Below are positions 54,244-64,000 of a stretch of DNA of 64,000 nt, piece by piece (positions within the stretch are counted from its first letter, which is position 1; each line of letters starts with the position of its first letter). Below the pieces are notes generated by a model that saw nothing but the letters and a program-made list of their open reading frames with translations, did no database searches and had not been told where the DNA came from. The DNA is taken from assembly GCA_943788865.1 (NCBI GenBank), contig CALSRX010000002.1, forward strand, positions 372,001 through 436,000, given 5' to 3'. The position numbers and the translations under genes were made by a program. Origin of the DNA: an uncultured Polaribacter sp. (GTDB lineage Bacteria; Bacteroidota; Bacteroidia; Flavobacteriales; Flavobacteriaceae).

Positions 54244-57200
54244 ATGAAACTTTCTAAAGTAGTAATTACAGTTTTCATTTTGGTGTCAGCTTTATCACAC
54301 TCTGCATTTGCTCAGTTAAGTGATTTGCATTACCTGCCTCCTTTGAAGCAAAAGGATAATAATATAGGATTTCAAGAACAGGCTATTTATTTATCCACTC
54401 CGGAGACAGCACCATTTACTGTAAATATTTATCAAGGTACTAATACAACACCCATAAGTTCAATCTCGCTATCCAATGCGAGCCCTTACGTCTACAACTT
54501 GGCTAGCGGAGATAATAACATAACTTTTGTTGACGACGCCAAGACAGGAGAAGTCCTTACTTCTAGCGGACTTCGATTTGAATCTGCTAATGGAAAGCGA
54601 TTTTATGTAAACCATAGGGGGTCCCATCCTTCGCAAGGATCATCTCTTACCTCGAAGGGACGTGCTGCTCTTGGAAAACGCTTCCGTTGGGGAGGTGGTC
54701 CAGTAATTAACGGCTCACAGAATATCAATGCCACTATGGGAATAATGGCGTCTGAAGATAATACCACAATTCAATTATCTGGATACGATCCTAGTATTGT
54801 ATTTAGAAAAGGGTCTGTATATAACGGAATAACAGATGATAGTTATTCTATTACCTTGGACAAAGGGGAGAGTTTTGTTTTTGAGTATCCCATTTATGAG
54901 AGTTTAATATACTCTTCAACAAAAGTTTATGATGAATGGCTAGGTGCATCAATTGTGTCAGATAAAGACATAGTAGTAAGCATTGGTAATGCCATGTATG
55001 CACCTATAGCTGGAGGAGGTCGTGACATTGCTATTGATCAAATTATCCCAGAAAATGTCCTTGGAAGCGATTATGTTTTCGTAAGAGGGTATGGTGCAGA
55101 TAATCTTGAATTCGCCATAATTATTGCCACCCAAAATAGTACTGAAATCTATGTTAATGATGCTTTAAACCCATTAGCTACCATTGATGCTGGCGAGTAT
55201 TACTTGGTTCCAGGATCATTTTATTCCGGTACTGGAACGACTCGAAAAGGAGAAAATATGTATGTGCGTACATCAAAACAAGCGTATGCTTATCAGTCAA
55301 CAGCCGGTGCTAATAACGTAGCTAATGTAGATTACAATTTTATTGCGCCAGTAAACTTTTTATTGGATAGCGAAGTCGATTTTATCCCAGATATCCAAAA
55401 AGTAGCAACTAGAACCATTAATGGGGGGATTTCAATTATATCCGCGGCATCTACCCCTGATTCAGAAGTCCAAGTTTTTGTTAATGGTACACAGCAAAAT
55501 TTGTCTGGAACTCGTAAGACAGTTAGCGGTAATAGTCAATGGGTTACCTATTTTATCGATGGTTTATCAGGAAATGTTAGAGTCATTTCTTCTAACTCCA
55601 TCGCAGTTGGATATATGGGGCAAAGTGGTGTGATTGGTGTTTCAGGTTATTTTTCTGGTTTTGAGACTATTCCAAGCATAGATGTAGCCGTTAGAGTTGT
55701 GGGAGATTGCCTTCAAAATGGCAACATAACCCTTACAGCCCCGCAGGGATATGCAATTTATCAATGGTACCTTGAAGGTAATCCGGTATCAGGTGCAACC
55801 CAGAGCACTTTTCAGCCAACATTACCTGGTACCTACACAGTTGGGATTACTCAATCTGTTGACGGGAGAGAGTATGTTTCCGCACCTGTAGATGTTAGTG
55901 ATTGTTTGCCGGAAGTCAAGTTAGACGTAACTTCAAATCTACAATCCTTATCGGTTGGTGAATCGACTACCCTTCGTGTTAATTATAAGTATCAATCTTT
56001 TTTTTCAGCTACCAATGCAAAAGTTAACCTTACGATTCCAAGTAACTTCCAAGTTGCAGCAAATAGCCCCTCAGTAGGAACATGGGATACTAGTACAAAT
56101 GAATGGACGATTGGAGGAGTAAGTCCTGGCAATGAAGAGGTGATTGAGCTAACCCTTACAGCACTTTCCATTGGAAATCCTGTGGTGGTTTCTGCTTTGA
56201 ATTCTCAAACGGTTTTGGGCTCTGACAATACTACAGTTCTGTCAGAAGGAGGAGCTATTTCTGATGATCTGACTGAGTCGTTTATCATCAAGAACGCGAC
56301 GGTCATCAATGCTGTTACCCCACTATCAAAAACAATTCTTGATGCGGATTTTTCATTGGGAGCCACATCGCCTAACTCAAATCCAATCACCTATTCTTCT
56401 TCTAATGAGGGGGTTGTAAAAGTCGATGGCAATGGTCTAGTTGAAATCATCAGTGTGGGGACTACAACAATTACCCTGAATCAATTGGCTTCAGAGACGT
56501 ATGGTCCTGGAACAAAAGATGTCGTTGTTACGGTTTCGAAAGTTACTCCTACTTTAACAGCTTTCTCAGCAATCAATAAGACTTATGGAGACCCTAACTT
56601 TCAACTAACAGCGCCTAATTCTACTGGAGATGGAACGTTTTCCTATACTTCTTCCAACACTTCGGTAGCTACGGTGAACTCTTCTACAGGAGAGATCACT
56701 ATTGTCGGTGCGGGTACAGCGACGATTACTGCAACTCAAGCCGCAACATCAAATTATAATGCCCAATCGATTCAAGCTACCTTAACCGTTAGTCCGGCAG
56801 ACCAGATTATTTCTGTTGGATCACTACCTGATGGAAAAACGATTCTTGAACTTGTAGGTCCTGGAGGTGATAATTCTCCCATAACTGTTTCGGCCCAATC
56901 AACTTCTGGAGTTCCTGTGACCATTACTGCAACCTTTGACTCATCTACCTCTCAAACGGGTACCTTTTCTAGTAACATCCTTTCTTCTGTTTCAGGCGCT
57001 GGAATTTTAGTGTTCGATTTCACTGTTTCTGCAAGTGCCAATTACAATGCGGCATCAACGTCTGTCAGCCTAGACGTAAGCAAACGACACCAAAACATCA
57101 ATAGTTCTTCCATGCCCTTATCGGCTGTCTACCAAGAAAACTTGAGAATACCCTTGGTAGCTTCTTCTCTCTCATCTTCAGCTATGGTTTATACCGTAGT

Positions 57201-60200
57201 TTCAGGGCCCGCAACAATCGTGTCCGGCGAACTTGTTATTTCAGGAACAGGTGTGGTAACATATAAAATAAATAACAGCGGGGACAATACATATGCCACT
57301 GCTCCAGAGGTTACTAAAGAACTTGAGATTACACAAGGGTCCACTACCTTGTCAAGCTTTAGTATTTCTGACAAAACATACGGAGATGCAAGTTTTTCAA
57401 TCCCGATACCCACCTCTACTAGAACAGGAACATTCGTTTATAGTTCGAATAACCCCGCTGTTGCGTCCATTGTAGGTGGAAATATCCAAGTGAATACTCC
57501 TGGAACAGTTACGATCACGGCTACACAGCCTTCGACTAGTAATTGGACTACTGGAATAATTACTACAACTTTCGAGGTCCTCAAGGCAACTCCTGTGTTT
57601 ACTGGAAGCACTGCGCTATCTAAACTCACTATTGATAGTGATTTTAATTATCCCTTAACCTCTTCGGTTCCTTCAAATCCTAGCGTATATAGAAGTTCTG
57701 ATCCGAGTGTGGCAACAGTTAATAGTTCAACAGGACTTATTTCTATCCAAGGTATTGGAACTGCTGAAATACGAGTTACTCAGGAAGCAACGGATAATTT
57801 TAATGCCGGATCTAAAACACTTAATCTCACGGTATCGAAAGCTGACCCAACGCTAGGGCCAGTTTCAGATATAACAAAAACGGTGGGAGAAGCGAATTTT
57901 TTTGCGCCAGCACCAACTTCAGATAGTGGTGGATCATTTAATTTCATTTCTTCCGATACAGATGTGGCGACTGTAGATGCAGCTACTGGAGAAGTAACCA
58001 TAATTGGAACAGGTACTTCAACCCTGTCCATATCTCAGGCAGCTACGGCCAATTATAACTCGGCAAGTACATCAATGACTGTGACGGTTAAAAATAATGC
58101 GACCCAACTGGCCATCCAAGGTGGCAACAGTCAAAGCGCTCCAGTGGGAACGGCTGTTTCCACAGCTCCTAGTGTATTGGTAACGGATGCGAATAACAAT
58201 CCGGTTTCCGGCGTATCGGTAACCTTCGCCGTGGCCTCTGGTGGGGGCAGCATTACGGGTGGAACGGCCACAACAGATGCGGCTGGTATCGCGACGGTAG
58301 GCAGCTGGATGCTGGGTACGACAGCGGGTGCAAACACCTTAACCGTAACTAGTGCTGGTTTAACAGGCAGTCCCTTGACCTTCGCTGCAGCGGCAACGGA
58401 TGTGACAGGCCCGGTCATCACGGGCCCAAGCGGTTCGGCAGGCGATGGGTCTTCTTCGAAGTCGGTTGCCGAGAATACGAGTGCGGTGCACACCTTCACG
58501 GCCGACGAGGCGGTGGTCTGGAGCCTGACGGGCGGAGTAGATATTACTAAGTTTGAACTGTCGAGGAGCGAGCTACGCTTCAAGTCGCCCCCCGATTTTG
58601 AAGTTCCTGGAGACTCGGACTCAGACAATGTGTACGAGGTCACCGTACGGGCCACGGATGTTCCCCAATACCTATTTCCTGTGTTCACAAGCCCAACTAC
58701 TGGGACCATCAATGGCGTTGGTTTTACGATCACGTCCATTGCGGGAGCCAAAGTAAGTACACTGTCACTCAATTCTGCCGACTGGGGGAATGTCGGTAAT
58801 CAGCAGGGAATCGAACATCAAGCTAATGGTCTTCCCTTTACGGTGACCTTTGATCAGCCAGTTTCCGGGCTGCGGTTTTATGGGTACTACCTGAGAGGAA
58901 CTTCAGGAGGCTACGATTCCTATGATTTTGGGCAAAATTTCACGTTGGAGTCGGGTTTCAACGGTTTATCGGCTAATGGTACTCAACTCGATGTGAGTAC
59001 CACCTCATTTGCCAATGGAGTAGTGACGTTCACAGATCCGTTGAGTTCCTACACGGTGTCGGGAATCGGTGGTAATCCAGGTACTAGTTTCCAAGGATTT
59101 ACCTTTGCCCTTGCAGTCAATGAGCCGAATCACAGTGAACAGACAGTAACGGTAGCGGTAACGAATGTGGATGACACGTTGCCAGTGATTACCGGCCCTT
59201 CGACTGTGCAAGCCGGTAGCGCCAGTACTGACATTACCCTTAGGGTGGAAGATGCCAACGGCAACCTGTCTAATGTCTCGTCCAATACAATATTTACGCT
59301 TTCTACAGCAGATGAATCGGGTACTGCCACTTTCACACCATCGACAGTCACGGTACCGGCCGGGTCTTCCTCGGCTACGTTTACTTATGCGAATACCAAT
59401 GTTGGGGATGGTACACATACCCTCACAGCAACAAGATCTTCAGGAGATACCTTTACGGGCAGTGGTATGGCTACGTTAAATATTACGGTTACAGCCAAGG
59501 CGGCAAGCACACTGACCATAGATCCGATTGCGAACCAAACCTACACTGGTTCGGCAATTACTCCAGGGGTAGTGGTAAAGGATGGTACTACGGTACTGAC
59601 TAAGGACACGGACTATGAGTTAAGCTATGCAGCCAATACCAATGTTGGGACAGCAACGATTACGATTACTGGAAAAGGGAATTATAATGGCACACGAACC
59701 ACTACGTTTGCTATCACCCCAGCACCACTGACCATTTCGGCAGACGATAAGAGTAAGGAATTTGGTACAGCAGATCCAGCATTAACAGTAAGCTATGCAG
59801 GATTTGTGAACGGGGAGGATGAGCAAGACCTAGCAGGCACTTTAGCCATCAGCAGAGCCACTGGCGAGTCAGTAGCTACTTATGCGATCACAGCTTCAGG
59901 TTTCACGGCAACGAACTACGCGATAACTTATGCCGCAGGAACATTTACCATAACTAGCAAGTCAGTTACAGATACAGCGATTACAGTAGCCTCGATATCA
60001 GATTTGGTATATAACGGAACAGCTCAAACCCTAAGCCCAGAGGTAAAGGATGGTACTACAGTACTGACTAAGGACACGGACTATGAGTTAAGCTATGCAG
60101 CCAATACCAATGTAGGAGAAGCGACAGTAATCGTTACAGGAAAAGGGAATTATAATGGAACCAGAACGGTAACGTTTACGATTGTACCAAAAAGTATCAA

Positions 60201-61164
60201 TATTTTAATAGCGGATCAAGAAAAAAATTATGGTGCCCAAGATCCTGTTTTGGTATTTACATCTGATCCAACACTTTTTGGTTCTGATGGATTTACAGGA
60301 TCCTTATCCCGAGAATCAGGTGAGTCAGTTGGAGAGTATTTAATTACCTCTGGTACGTTAAGTGCAGGAGATAATTACATTTTAGATATCCAAACAGGTG
60401 CAATTTTTAGGATTATCAGAATTGACAGTGATGGAGATGGCGTTGCAGATGACATAGAAGAGGCTGATGGTACGGATCCAACAGACAGTTGTGATTTTGT
60501 TTTGGCAAGCCAAACGGTATCACCAAGCACCGCATGGAACACTGCAGACTGTGACAATGACGGCGTAACGAATGCAGAAGAAGTAACAGATGGTACGGAT
60601 CCCTTGAATCCAGACACGGATGGCGATGGTGTGATTGATGGTACGGAGAAATCGGATGGTACGGATCCAACAGACAGTTGTTCATCTATTGCATCGAGTG
60701 TAACCTTATCATTGAGTCAAGCATTTTTAGTTTCAGATTGTGATGGTGATGGCTTGAGTAATGGCGATGAGATTGGACCAGATCCCAAAAAACCAGTAGA
60801 TTCTAATGGTAATGGAATTGCGGATTATTTAGAGTTTAATAATCACACATCGTCTGATGATGCTATAGAGATTTTCAACTTGGTAACGCCTAACAATGAC
60901 GGCGAGAATGATGTGTTTGTGATAAGAAACATAGAGTTGTATCCTGAGAATTCATTAGAGATTTACAATCGATGGGGCGTGAAGGTTTATGATGTAACTG
61001 GGTATGGACAAGGCGGAAGGTATTTTGTAGGAGAATCCTCAGGACGTGCCACGATACAAGGTTCGTCGTTACTGCCAACAGGGACTTATTTTTATATTTT
61101 AAAATATAAATCTACTGATGGAGTATGGAAAGATCGCAAGGGCTATTTATACCTTACAAGATAA
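54244..61164 (+). CDS. Giant multidomain T9SS-secreted adhesin
   Basis: 2306 residues with signal peptide ending HSAFAQ. Order of parts: IgGFc-binding-like domain (about 145-470; ATMGIMASEDNTTIQLSG), Ig-like domain (about 490-545), DUF11-like segment (560-650), several Big_2-type bacterial Ig repeats (670-1280; TSVATVNSSTGEITIVGAGT), a Big_1-like domain (1285-1385), cadherin-like region (1395-1480), further Ig and MBG repeats (1700-2060), TSP3-type calcium repeats (2060-2190; DSDGDGVADDIEEADG) and a type B T9SS signal (about 2215-2306; NLVTPNNDGENDVFVI, NRWGVKVYDVTGYGQG). Surface adhesion is likely. 58.1-59.3 kb is far more GC-rich than the flanks, suggesting domains gained by transfer. Confidence 0.9.
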   Translation: MKLSKVVITVFILVSALSHSAFAQLSDLHYLPPLKQKDNNIGFQEQAIYLSTPETAPFTVNIYQGTNTTPISSISLSNASPYVYNLASGDNNITFVDDAKTGEVLTSSGLRFESANGKRFYVNHRGSHPSQGSSLTSKGRAALGKRFRWGGGPVINGSQNINATMGIMASEDNTTIQLSGYDPSIVFRKGSVYNGITDDSYSITLDKGESFVFEYPIYESLIYSSTKVYDEWLGASIVSDKDIVVSIGNAMYAPIAGGGRDIAIDQIIPENVLGSDYVFVRGYGADNLEFAIIIATQNSTEIYVNDALNPLATIDAGEYYLVPGSFYSGTGTTRKGENMYVRTSKQAYAYQSTAGANNVANVDYNFIAPVNFLLDSEVDFIPDIQKVATRTINGGISIISAASTPDSEVQVFVNGTQQNLSGTRKTVSGNSQWVTYFIDGLSGNVRVISSNSIAVGYMGQSGVIGVSGYFSGFETIPSIDVAVRVVGDCLQNGNITLTAPQGYAIYQWYLEGNPVSGATQSTFQPTLPGTYTVGITQSVDGREYVSAPVDVSDCLPEVKLDVTSNLQSLSVGESTTLRVNYKYQSFFSATNAKVNLTIPSNFQVAANSPSVGTWDTSTNEWTIGGVSPGNEEVIELTLTALSIGNPVVVSALNSQTVLGSDNTTVLSEGGAISDDLTESFIIKNATVINAVTPLSKTILDADFSLGATSPNSNPITYSSSNEGVVKVDGNGLVEIISVGTTTITLNQLASETYGPGTKDVVVTVSKVTPTLTAFSAINKTYGDPNFQLTAPNSTGDGTFSYTSSNTSVATVNSSTGEITIVGAGTATITATQAATSNYNAQSIQATLTVSPADQIISVGSLPDGKTILELVGPGGDNSPITVSAQSTSGVPVTITATFDSSTSQTGTFSSNILSSVSGAGILVFDFTVSASANYNAASTSVSLDVSKRHQNINSSSMPLSAVYQENLRIPLVASSLSSSAMVYTVVSGPATIVSGELVISGTGVVTYKINNSGDNTYATAPEVTKELEITQGSTTLSSFSISDKTYGDASFSIPIPTSTRTGTFVYSSNNPAVASIVGGNIQVNTPGTVTITATQPSTSNWTTGIITTTFEVLKATPVFTGSTALSKLTIDSDFNYPLTSSVPSNPSVYRSSDPSVATVNSSTGLISIQGIGTAEIRVTQEATDNFNAGSKTLNLTVSKADPTLGPVSDITKTVGEANFFAPAPTSDSGGSFNFISSDTDVATVDAATGEVTIIGTGTSTLSISQAATANYNSASTSMTVTVKNNATQLAIQGGNSQSAPVGTAVSTAPSVLVTDANNNPVSGVSVTFAVASGGGSITGGTATTDAAGIATVGSWMLGTTAGANTLTVTSAGLTGSPLTFAAAATDVTGPVITGPSGSAGDGSSSKSVAENTSAVHTFTADEAVVWSLTGGVDITKFELSRSELRFKSPPDFEVPGDSDSDNVYEVTVRATDVPQYLFPVFTSPTTGTINGVGFTITSIAGAKVSTLSLNSADWGNVGNQQGIEHQANGLPFTVTFDQPVSGLRFYGYYLRGTSGGYDSYDFGQNFTLESGFNGLSANGTQLDVSTTSFANGVVTFTDPLSSYTVSGIGGNPGTSFQGFTFALAVNEPNHSEQTVTVAVTNVDDTLPVITGPSTVQAGSASTDITLRVEDANGNLSNVSSNTIFTLSTADESGTATFTPSTVTVPAGSSSATFTYANTNVGDGTHTLTATRSSGDTFTGSGMATLNITVTAKAASTLTIDPIANQTYTGSAITPGVVVKDGTTVLTKDTDYELSYAANTNVGTATITITGKGNYNGTRTTTFAITPAPLTISADDKSKEFGTADPALTVSYAGFVNGEDEQDLAGTLAISRATGESVATYAITASGFTATNYAITYAAGTFTITSKSVTDTAITVASISDLVYNGTAQTLSPEVKDGTTVLTKDTDYELSYAANTNVGEATVIVTGKGNYNGTRTVTFTIVPKSINILIADQEKNYGAQDPVLVFTSDPTLFGSDGFTGSLSRESGESVGEYLITSGTLSAGDNYILDIQTGAIFRIIRIDSDGDGVADDIEEADGTDPTDSCDFVLASQTVSPSTAWNTADCDNDGVTNAEEVTDGTDPLNPDTDGDGVIDGTEKSDGTDPTDSCSSIASSVTLSLSQAFLVSDCDGDGLSNGDEIGPDPKKPVDSNGNGIADYLEFNNHTSSDDAIEIFNLVTPNNDGENDVFVIRNIELYPENSLEIYNRWGVKVYDVTGYGQGGRYFVGESSGRATIQGSSLLPTGTYFYILKYKSTDGVWKDRKGYLYLTR

Positions 61165-61208
61165 TAAAACGCTATCAATTGAAACACCATTTTTCAAAAT
61201 CAAATAAG

Positions 61209-62130
61209 ATGAAAAAAATATTTTTAATACTACTAATAGGTTTGACTACTTTGGGTTATTCACAGCAAGACACTCAGTTTAGCAATTTATATGTATAACA
61301 CGTTGAGTTTTAATCCGGCATATGCTGGTTCAAGAGGGACAAAGAGTATCTTCTTGTCTCAACGTTCACAGTGGATTGGTTTGGATGGAGCACCGACAAC
61401 GAATGCTCTTTCGTATCATTCCCCTTTAGGTTCTTCTAATTTAGGTATTGGGTTGAGTTTTTTAAATGACGCGATAGGGCCTGTTGAAGAGAATTTAGTT
61501 TCTTTAGATATGAGTTATACGATCCAAACGTCATATGATTATAAATTAGCCTTTGGATTACGAGCGAGTGCTCATATGTTGAATGTAGATTTTATGAAGC
61601 TGAATATCTTTAATCCAGGAGATGTATTAGCTCAGAATAACATTAATAATAGGATATCTCCTAACATTGGTATTGGTATGTTTTGGTATTCAGATAGAAG
61701 TTATTTAGGTTTTTCTATACCTAATTTGTTAGAGACCAGACATATCAACAAAGGCTTAAGCACCTCTGTTAGTTCTGTTTCAAAAGAACGTTTACATTAT
61801 CATTTTACGGCTGGTTATCTGTTTGATATTACTCAAGATATTTTATTTAAGCCAGCAGTATTAACAAAGATTGTTTCAGGATCTCCACTACAGGTTGATG
61901 TTTCCTCTAACTTTCAATTTTATGATAAGTTTACCATAGGAGCTTCTTATAGATTAGATGCGGCAGTGAGTTTTTTAGCAGGATTTCAGTTGAATCCTAA
62001 TTGGTTTTTAGGTTATGCTTATGATTTTGACACCACAAATCTGTCTACTTTTAATTCAGGCTCTCATGAGGTTTTCTTACGTTATGAAGTATTTAGAAAC
62101 ACGAATGTAAAAGCCCCAAGGTTCTTTTAA
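61209..62130 (+). CDS. PorP/SprF-family outer-membrane protein (one +1 frameshift)
   Basis: Starts at the ATG at 61209 (MKKIFLILLIGLTTLGYSQQ, signal peptide, then DTQFSNLYV and a stop). One extra T at about 61283-61286 shifts the frame; the remainder from 61291 reads MYNTLSFNPAYAGSRGTKSI, QWIGLDGAPTTNALSYHSPL, the PorP/SprF signature, through to 62130. It should act with the preceding adhesin, whose type B signal needs a PorP/SprF-like partner for surface attachment. The stretch is a homopolymer-type context, so a sequence error is likely. Confidence 0.88.
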
Positions 62131-62162
62131 AGAAGAATAAATAAAAGATAAATTAAAGAAAT

Positions 62163-64000
62163 ATGAAGTTACAAAGAAACTTACTAGGAATATACGTACT
62201 GTTGTTGAGTGTTTGTGTTTATGCTCAACAGGATGTACTAACCACAGCAAATAAGAACTATACAAACATGTCTTATTCACAAGCCATAAAGCTTTATAAT
62301 GCTTCGATAAGAGGCGGTTATGGTTCGTCAGAATTGTTTGAAAACCTTGGTAATTCTTATTACTACCAGTCTAATTATGCGTTAGCCAATGATAGCTATG
62401 ATTCATTATTTAAAAGAACCGAAGATGTTTCTAAGAGCACGTATTATAGATATGTAAATGTTTTAAGAAGTCAAAACAAACAAGCAGCTGCTGATCTTTG
62501 GTTGAATAAGTTAAAGAATAAATTTCCTGAATCCTTTCAAAGATCTAGTAATTCGAGTGATATTTTAACACTCACTCCTAACACGTTAGCTGTTGAATCG
62601 ATTGGTTTTACAAACTTAGGGATTAACAGTATGTATTCAGATTACAAAGCCTCATATTTAGGAGATTCTTCCATTGTTTTTACCAGTAGTAGAGATACTA
62701 GAAAATTCACTTCCTTAAAATCACCTTGGACTAGTGAGTCGTATTCTAATTTATACCAAAGTAATCTTAGCTCAGACAAGGATGGTTTTGTTGTTACTAA
62801 ACTAAAAGGAAGCGTGAATAGCTCAAACAACGAATCGTCTGCAATTTTTAGTAAAGATGGTAAAACAATGTATTTCACTAGAAATAACATGCTCAACGGA
62901 AAAGTCAAGACAGATTCATTGAACAATGTTTTGTTAAAGATTTATCAAGCTACTTTTGATGGGAAACGTTGGGGATCTGTAAAGGAATTACCATTCAACA
63001 GCAATGATTATAGTTGTGCTCACCCGGCATTGAGTCCAAATGAGGATTACTTGTATTTTTCATCAGATATGCCGGGCACTATTGGAGAATCAGATCTGTA
63101 TAGAGTCTCTATTTTAGAGGGAGATACTTTAGGAACCCCTGAGAATTTAGGAGCTCAAATCAATACATTAGGTAGAGACACCTTTCCATTTATCACCTCC
63201 GATAATCTTCTGATCTTTTCTTCTGATTTCAGAAACGGTTTAGGAGGATTGGATTTGTATTATCTGGATTTAAAAGACAATGATACTAGCATCTATACTT
63301 TTAGTGCTCCTATAAACTCGTCTTTTGATGATTTTGGATTGATTTATAAAGTGTCCGAAGGAACCGGTTTTATTTCTTCAAATCGCCAAGAAACCACCAC
63401 AGGGTCAGATGATATTTATGAGTTTACAGGCTTGCGATTCCCTAGATTAGAGAATGTAACTTTAAAGGTTCAGTCCGACAAAGAAACTACCCTTATTGGA
63501 GTAACAGAAGTAGTGGTGTTAGATGAAAATAAAAAGGTGATTGGCAAGACCACTTTGCAAGCGGATGGCAGTATACGATTGGCAGGTTTTGATGTTAGTA
63601 AGACCTATTACTTAGAGTTGAAAAATGAGAATTACCAAACCTACGAGCAACGAATTAGTATCGCCGAGGCTAGAAATACAATTTCCTTGATAGCGAAACA
63701 ACCGCTTCCCAAAGCGATCGATTTAAAAGATGTCTTAAAACTGAATAATATTTATTTTGGATTTGATCAGTGGACAATTACCAAAGAAGCTTCGTTGGAA
63801 TTGGCAAAAGTGGTAACGATTCTGAATCAATATCCTGAAATTCGTATCGATATTATTGGACATACAGATTTTCGTGGACCAGCAGTTTACAACGAGAGAT
63901 TATCAGCACAAAGAGCAGCATCTGTAAGACAATGGTTGGTAGATAGAGGGATTTCAGCAGGTAGAATGACAACATTTGGGTATGGAGAAAAAAAACCTAT
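62163..64000 (+). CDS. OmpA-domain protein with PD40/WD40-like repeats (3' end outside the window)
   Basis: Open from the ATG at 62163 to the right edge (612 complete codons). Signal peptide ends VCVYAQ. A TPR-like N-terminal region (about 20-110) is followed by beta-propeller PD40 repeats (YLGDSSIVFTSSRD; SAIFSKDGKTMYFTRNN; HPALSPNEDYLYFSSDM), a carboxypeptidase-regulatory-like beta domain (about 435-495) and an OmpA domain (NNIYFGFDQWTITKEASLEL; IIGHTDFRGPAVYNERL). This architecture is that of PorE-like T9SS-associated proteins anchoring the secretion complex to peptidoglycan. Third gene of the adhesin-porP-ompA operon, 33 bases after the second. Confidence 0.9.
   Translation, partial: MKLQRNLLGIYVLLLSVCVYAQQDVLTTANKNYTNMSYSQAIKLYNASIRGGYGSSELFENLGNSYYYQSNYALANDSYDSLFKRTEDVSKSTYYRYVNVLRSQNKQAAADLWLNKLKNKFPESFQRSSNSSDILTLTPNTLAVESIGFTNLGINSMYSDYKASYLGDSSIVFTSSRDTRKFTSLKSPWTSESYSNLYQSNLSSDKDGFVVTKLKGSVNSSNNESSAIFSKDGKTMYFTRNNMLNGKVKTDSLNNVLLKIYQATFDGKRWGSVKELPFNSNDYSCAHPALSPNEDYLYFSSDMPGTIGESDLYRVSILEGDTLGTPENLGAQINTLGRDTFPFITSDNLLIFSSDFRNGLGGLDLYYLDLKDNDTSIYTFSAPINSSFDDFGLIYKVSEGTGFISSNRQETTTGSDDIYEFTGLRFPRLENVTLKVQSDKETTLIGVTEVVVLDENKKVIGKTTLQADGSIRLAGFDVSKTYYLELKNENYQTYEQRISIAEARNTISLIAKQPLPKAIDLKDVLKLNNIYFGFDQWTITKEASLELAKVVTILNQYPEIRIDIIGHTDFRGPAVYNERLSAQRAASVRQWLVDRGISAGRMTTFGYGEKKP

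Noticed and set aside
58131..58772. Long minus-strand open frame of 213 codons inside the adhesin gene
   Set aside because: It is the antisense shadow of the GC-rich segment, with low-complexity Val/Pro/Ser content and no family signal.

Overview
The window comes from a low-GC (about one third) marine-type member of the Bacteroidota, family Flavobacteriaceae (Polaribacter/Tenacibaculum-like by gene content). Evidence: gldB-gldC next to nadE, PorP/SprF-type outer-membrane proteins, a giant adhesin with a type IX secretion C-terminal signal, a folK-deoxynucleoside kinase fusion, the uppS-bamA-ompH-ompH block, and TAnnTTTG-type -7 promoter boxes. 

Region 1 (1-26.5 kb) is core chromosome: pnp (5' end outside the window), folK-dNK, an OmpA-like gene with two in-frame stops, gldC/gldB, nadE, dnaG, clpX, clpP, tig, pdxJ, nadK, then an envelope-biogenesis run (DUF6089-like protein, uppS, bamA, two ompH/skp genes, murI), a PorP-like protein, an M28 peptidase and a membrane-anchored radical SAM protein. 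dnaG and clpX are almost surely functional in the organism but are broken here by several 1-base indels, so part of this sequence probably carries indel errors. 

Region 2 (26.5-52.6 kb) is a strongly accessory zone built around an initiator tRNA-Met gene (38562-38634, minus strand). Two decayed copies of one tyrosine recombinase (33.5 and 47.4 kb) each follow a copy of the tRNA 3' part. About 72 bp corresponding to the last codons of this recombinase also recur as solitary pieces (26.58, 27.43, 28.84, 50.86 kb) between small passenger genes: DUF6090 membrane proteins, SnoaL-like lipoproteins, an outer-membrane protein, other lipoproteins and small membrane proteins. A second recurring block (terminator-like hairpin followed by a conserved ~90 bp sequence) occupies the place where the tRNA stands elsewhere. 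One unit, 33.36-38.62 kb, looks like an integrative element with a recombinase and a family-A-polymerase-like replication protein. Next to the tRNA, on the minus strand (38.7-45.6 kb), is a tightly packed operon: a TerB-like protein, an uncharacterised protein, a second protein sharing the first one's N-terminal module, a 5'(3')-nucleotidase-like HAD protein, a PD-(D/E)XK nuclease, a DUF2779 Cas4-like/DEDD exonuclease and small proteins, with a divergent HTH regulator. It is the best candidate for an undescribed defence or stress system. 

Region 3 (52.6-64 kb) holds intergenic structured sequence, a small PqqD-like protein, and an operon of a 2306-residue mosaic T9SS adhesin, a PorP/SprF-like protein (frameshifted) and an OmpA-domain protein running off the right edge. 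The three products probably work together in surface display of the adhesin.
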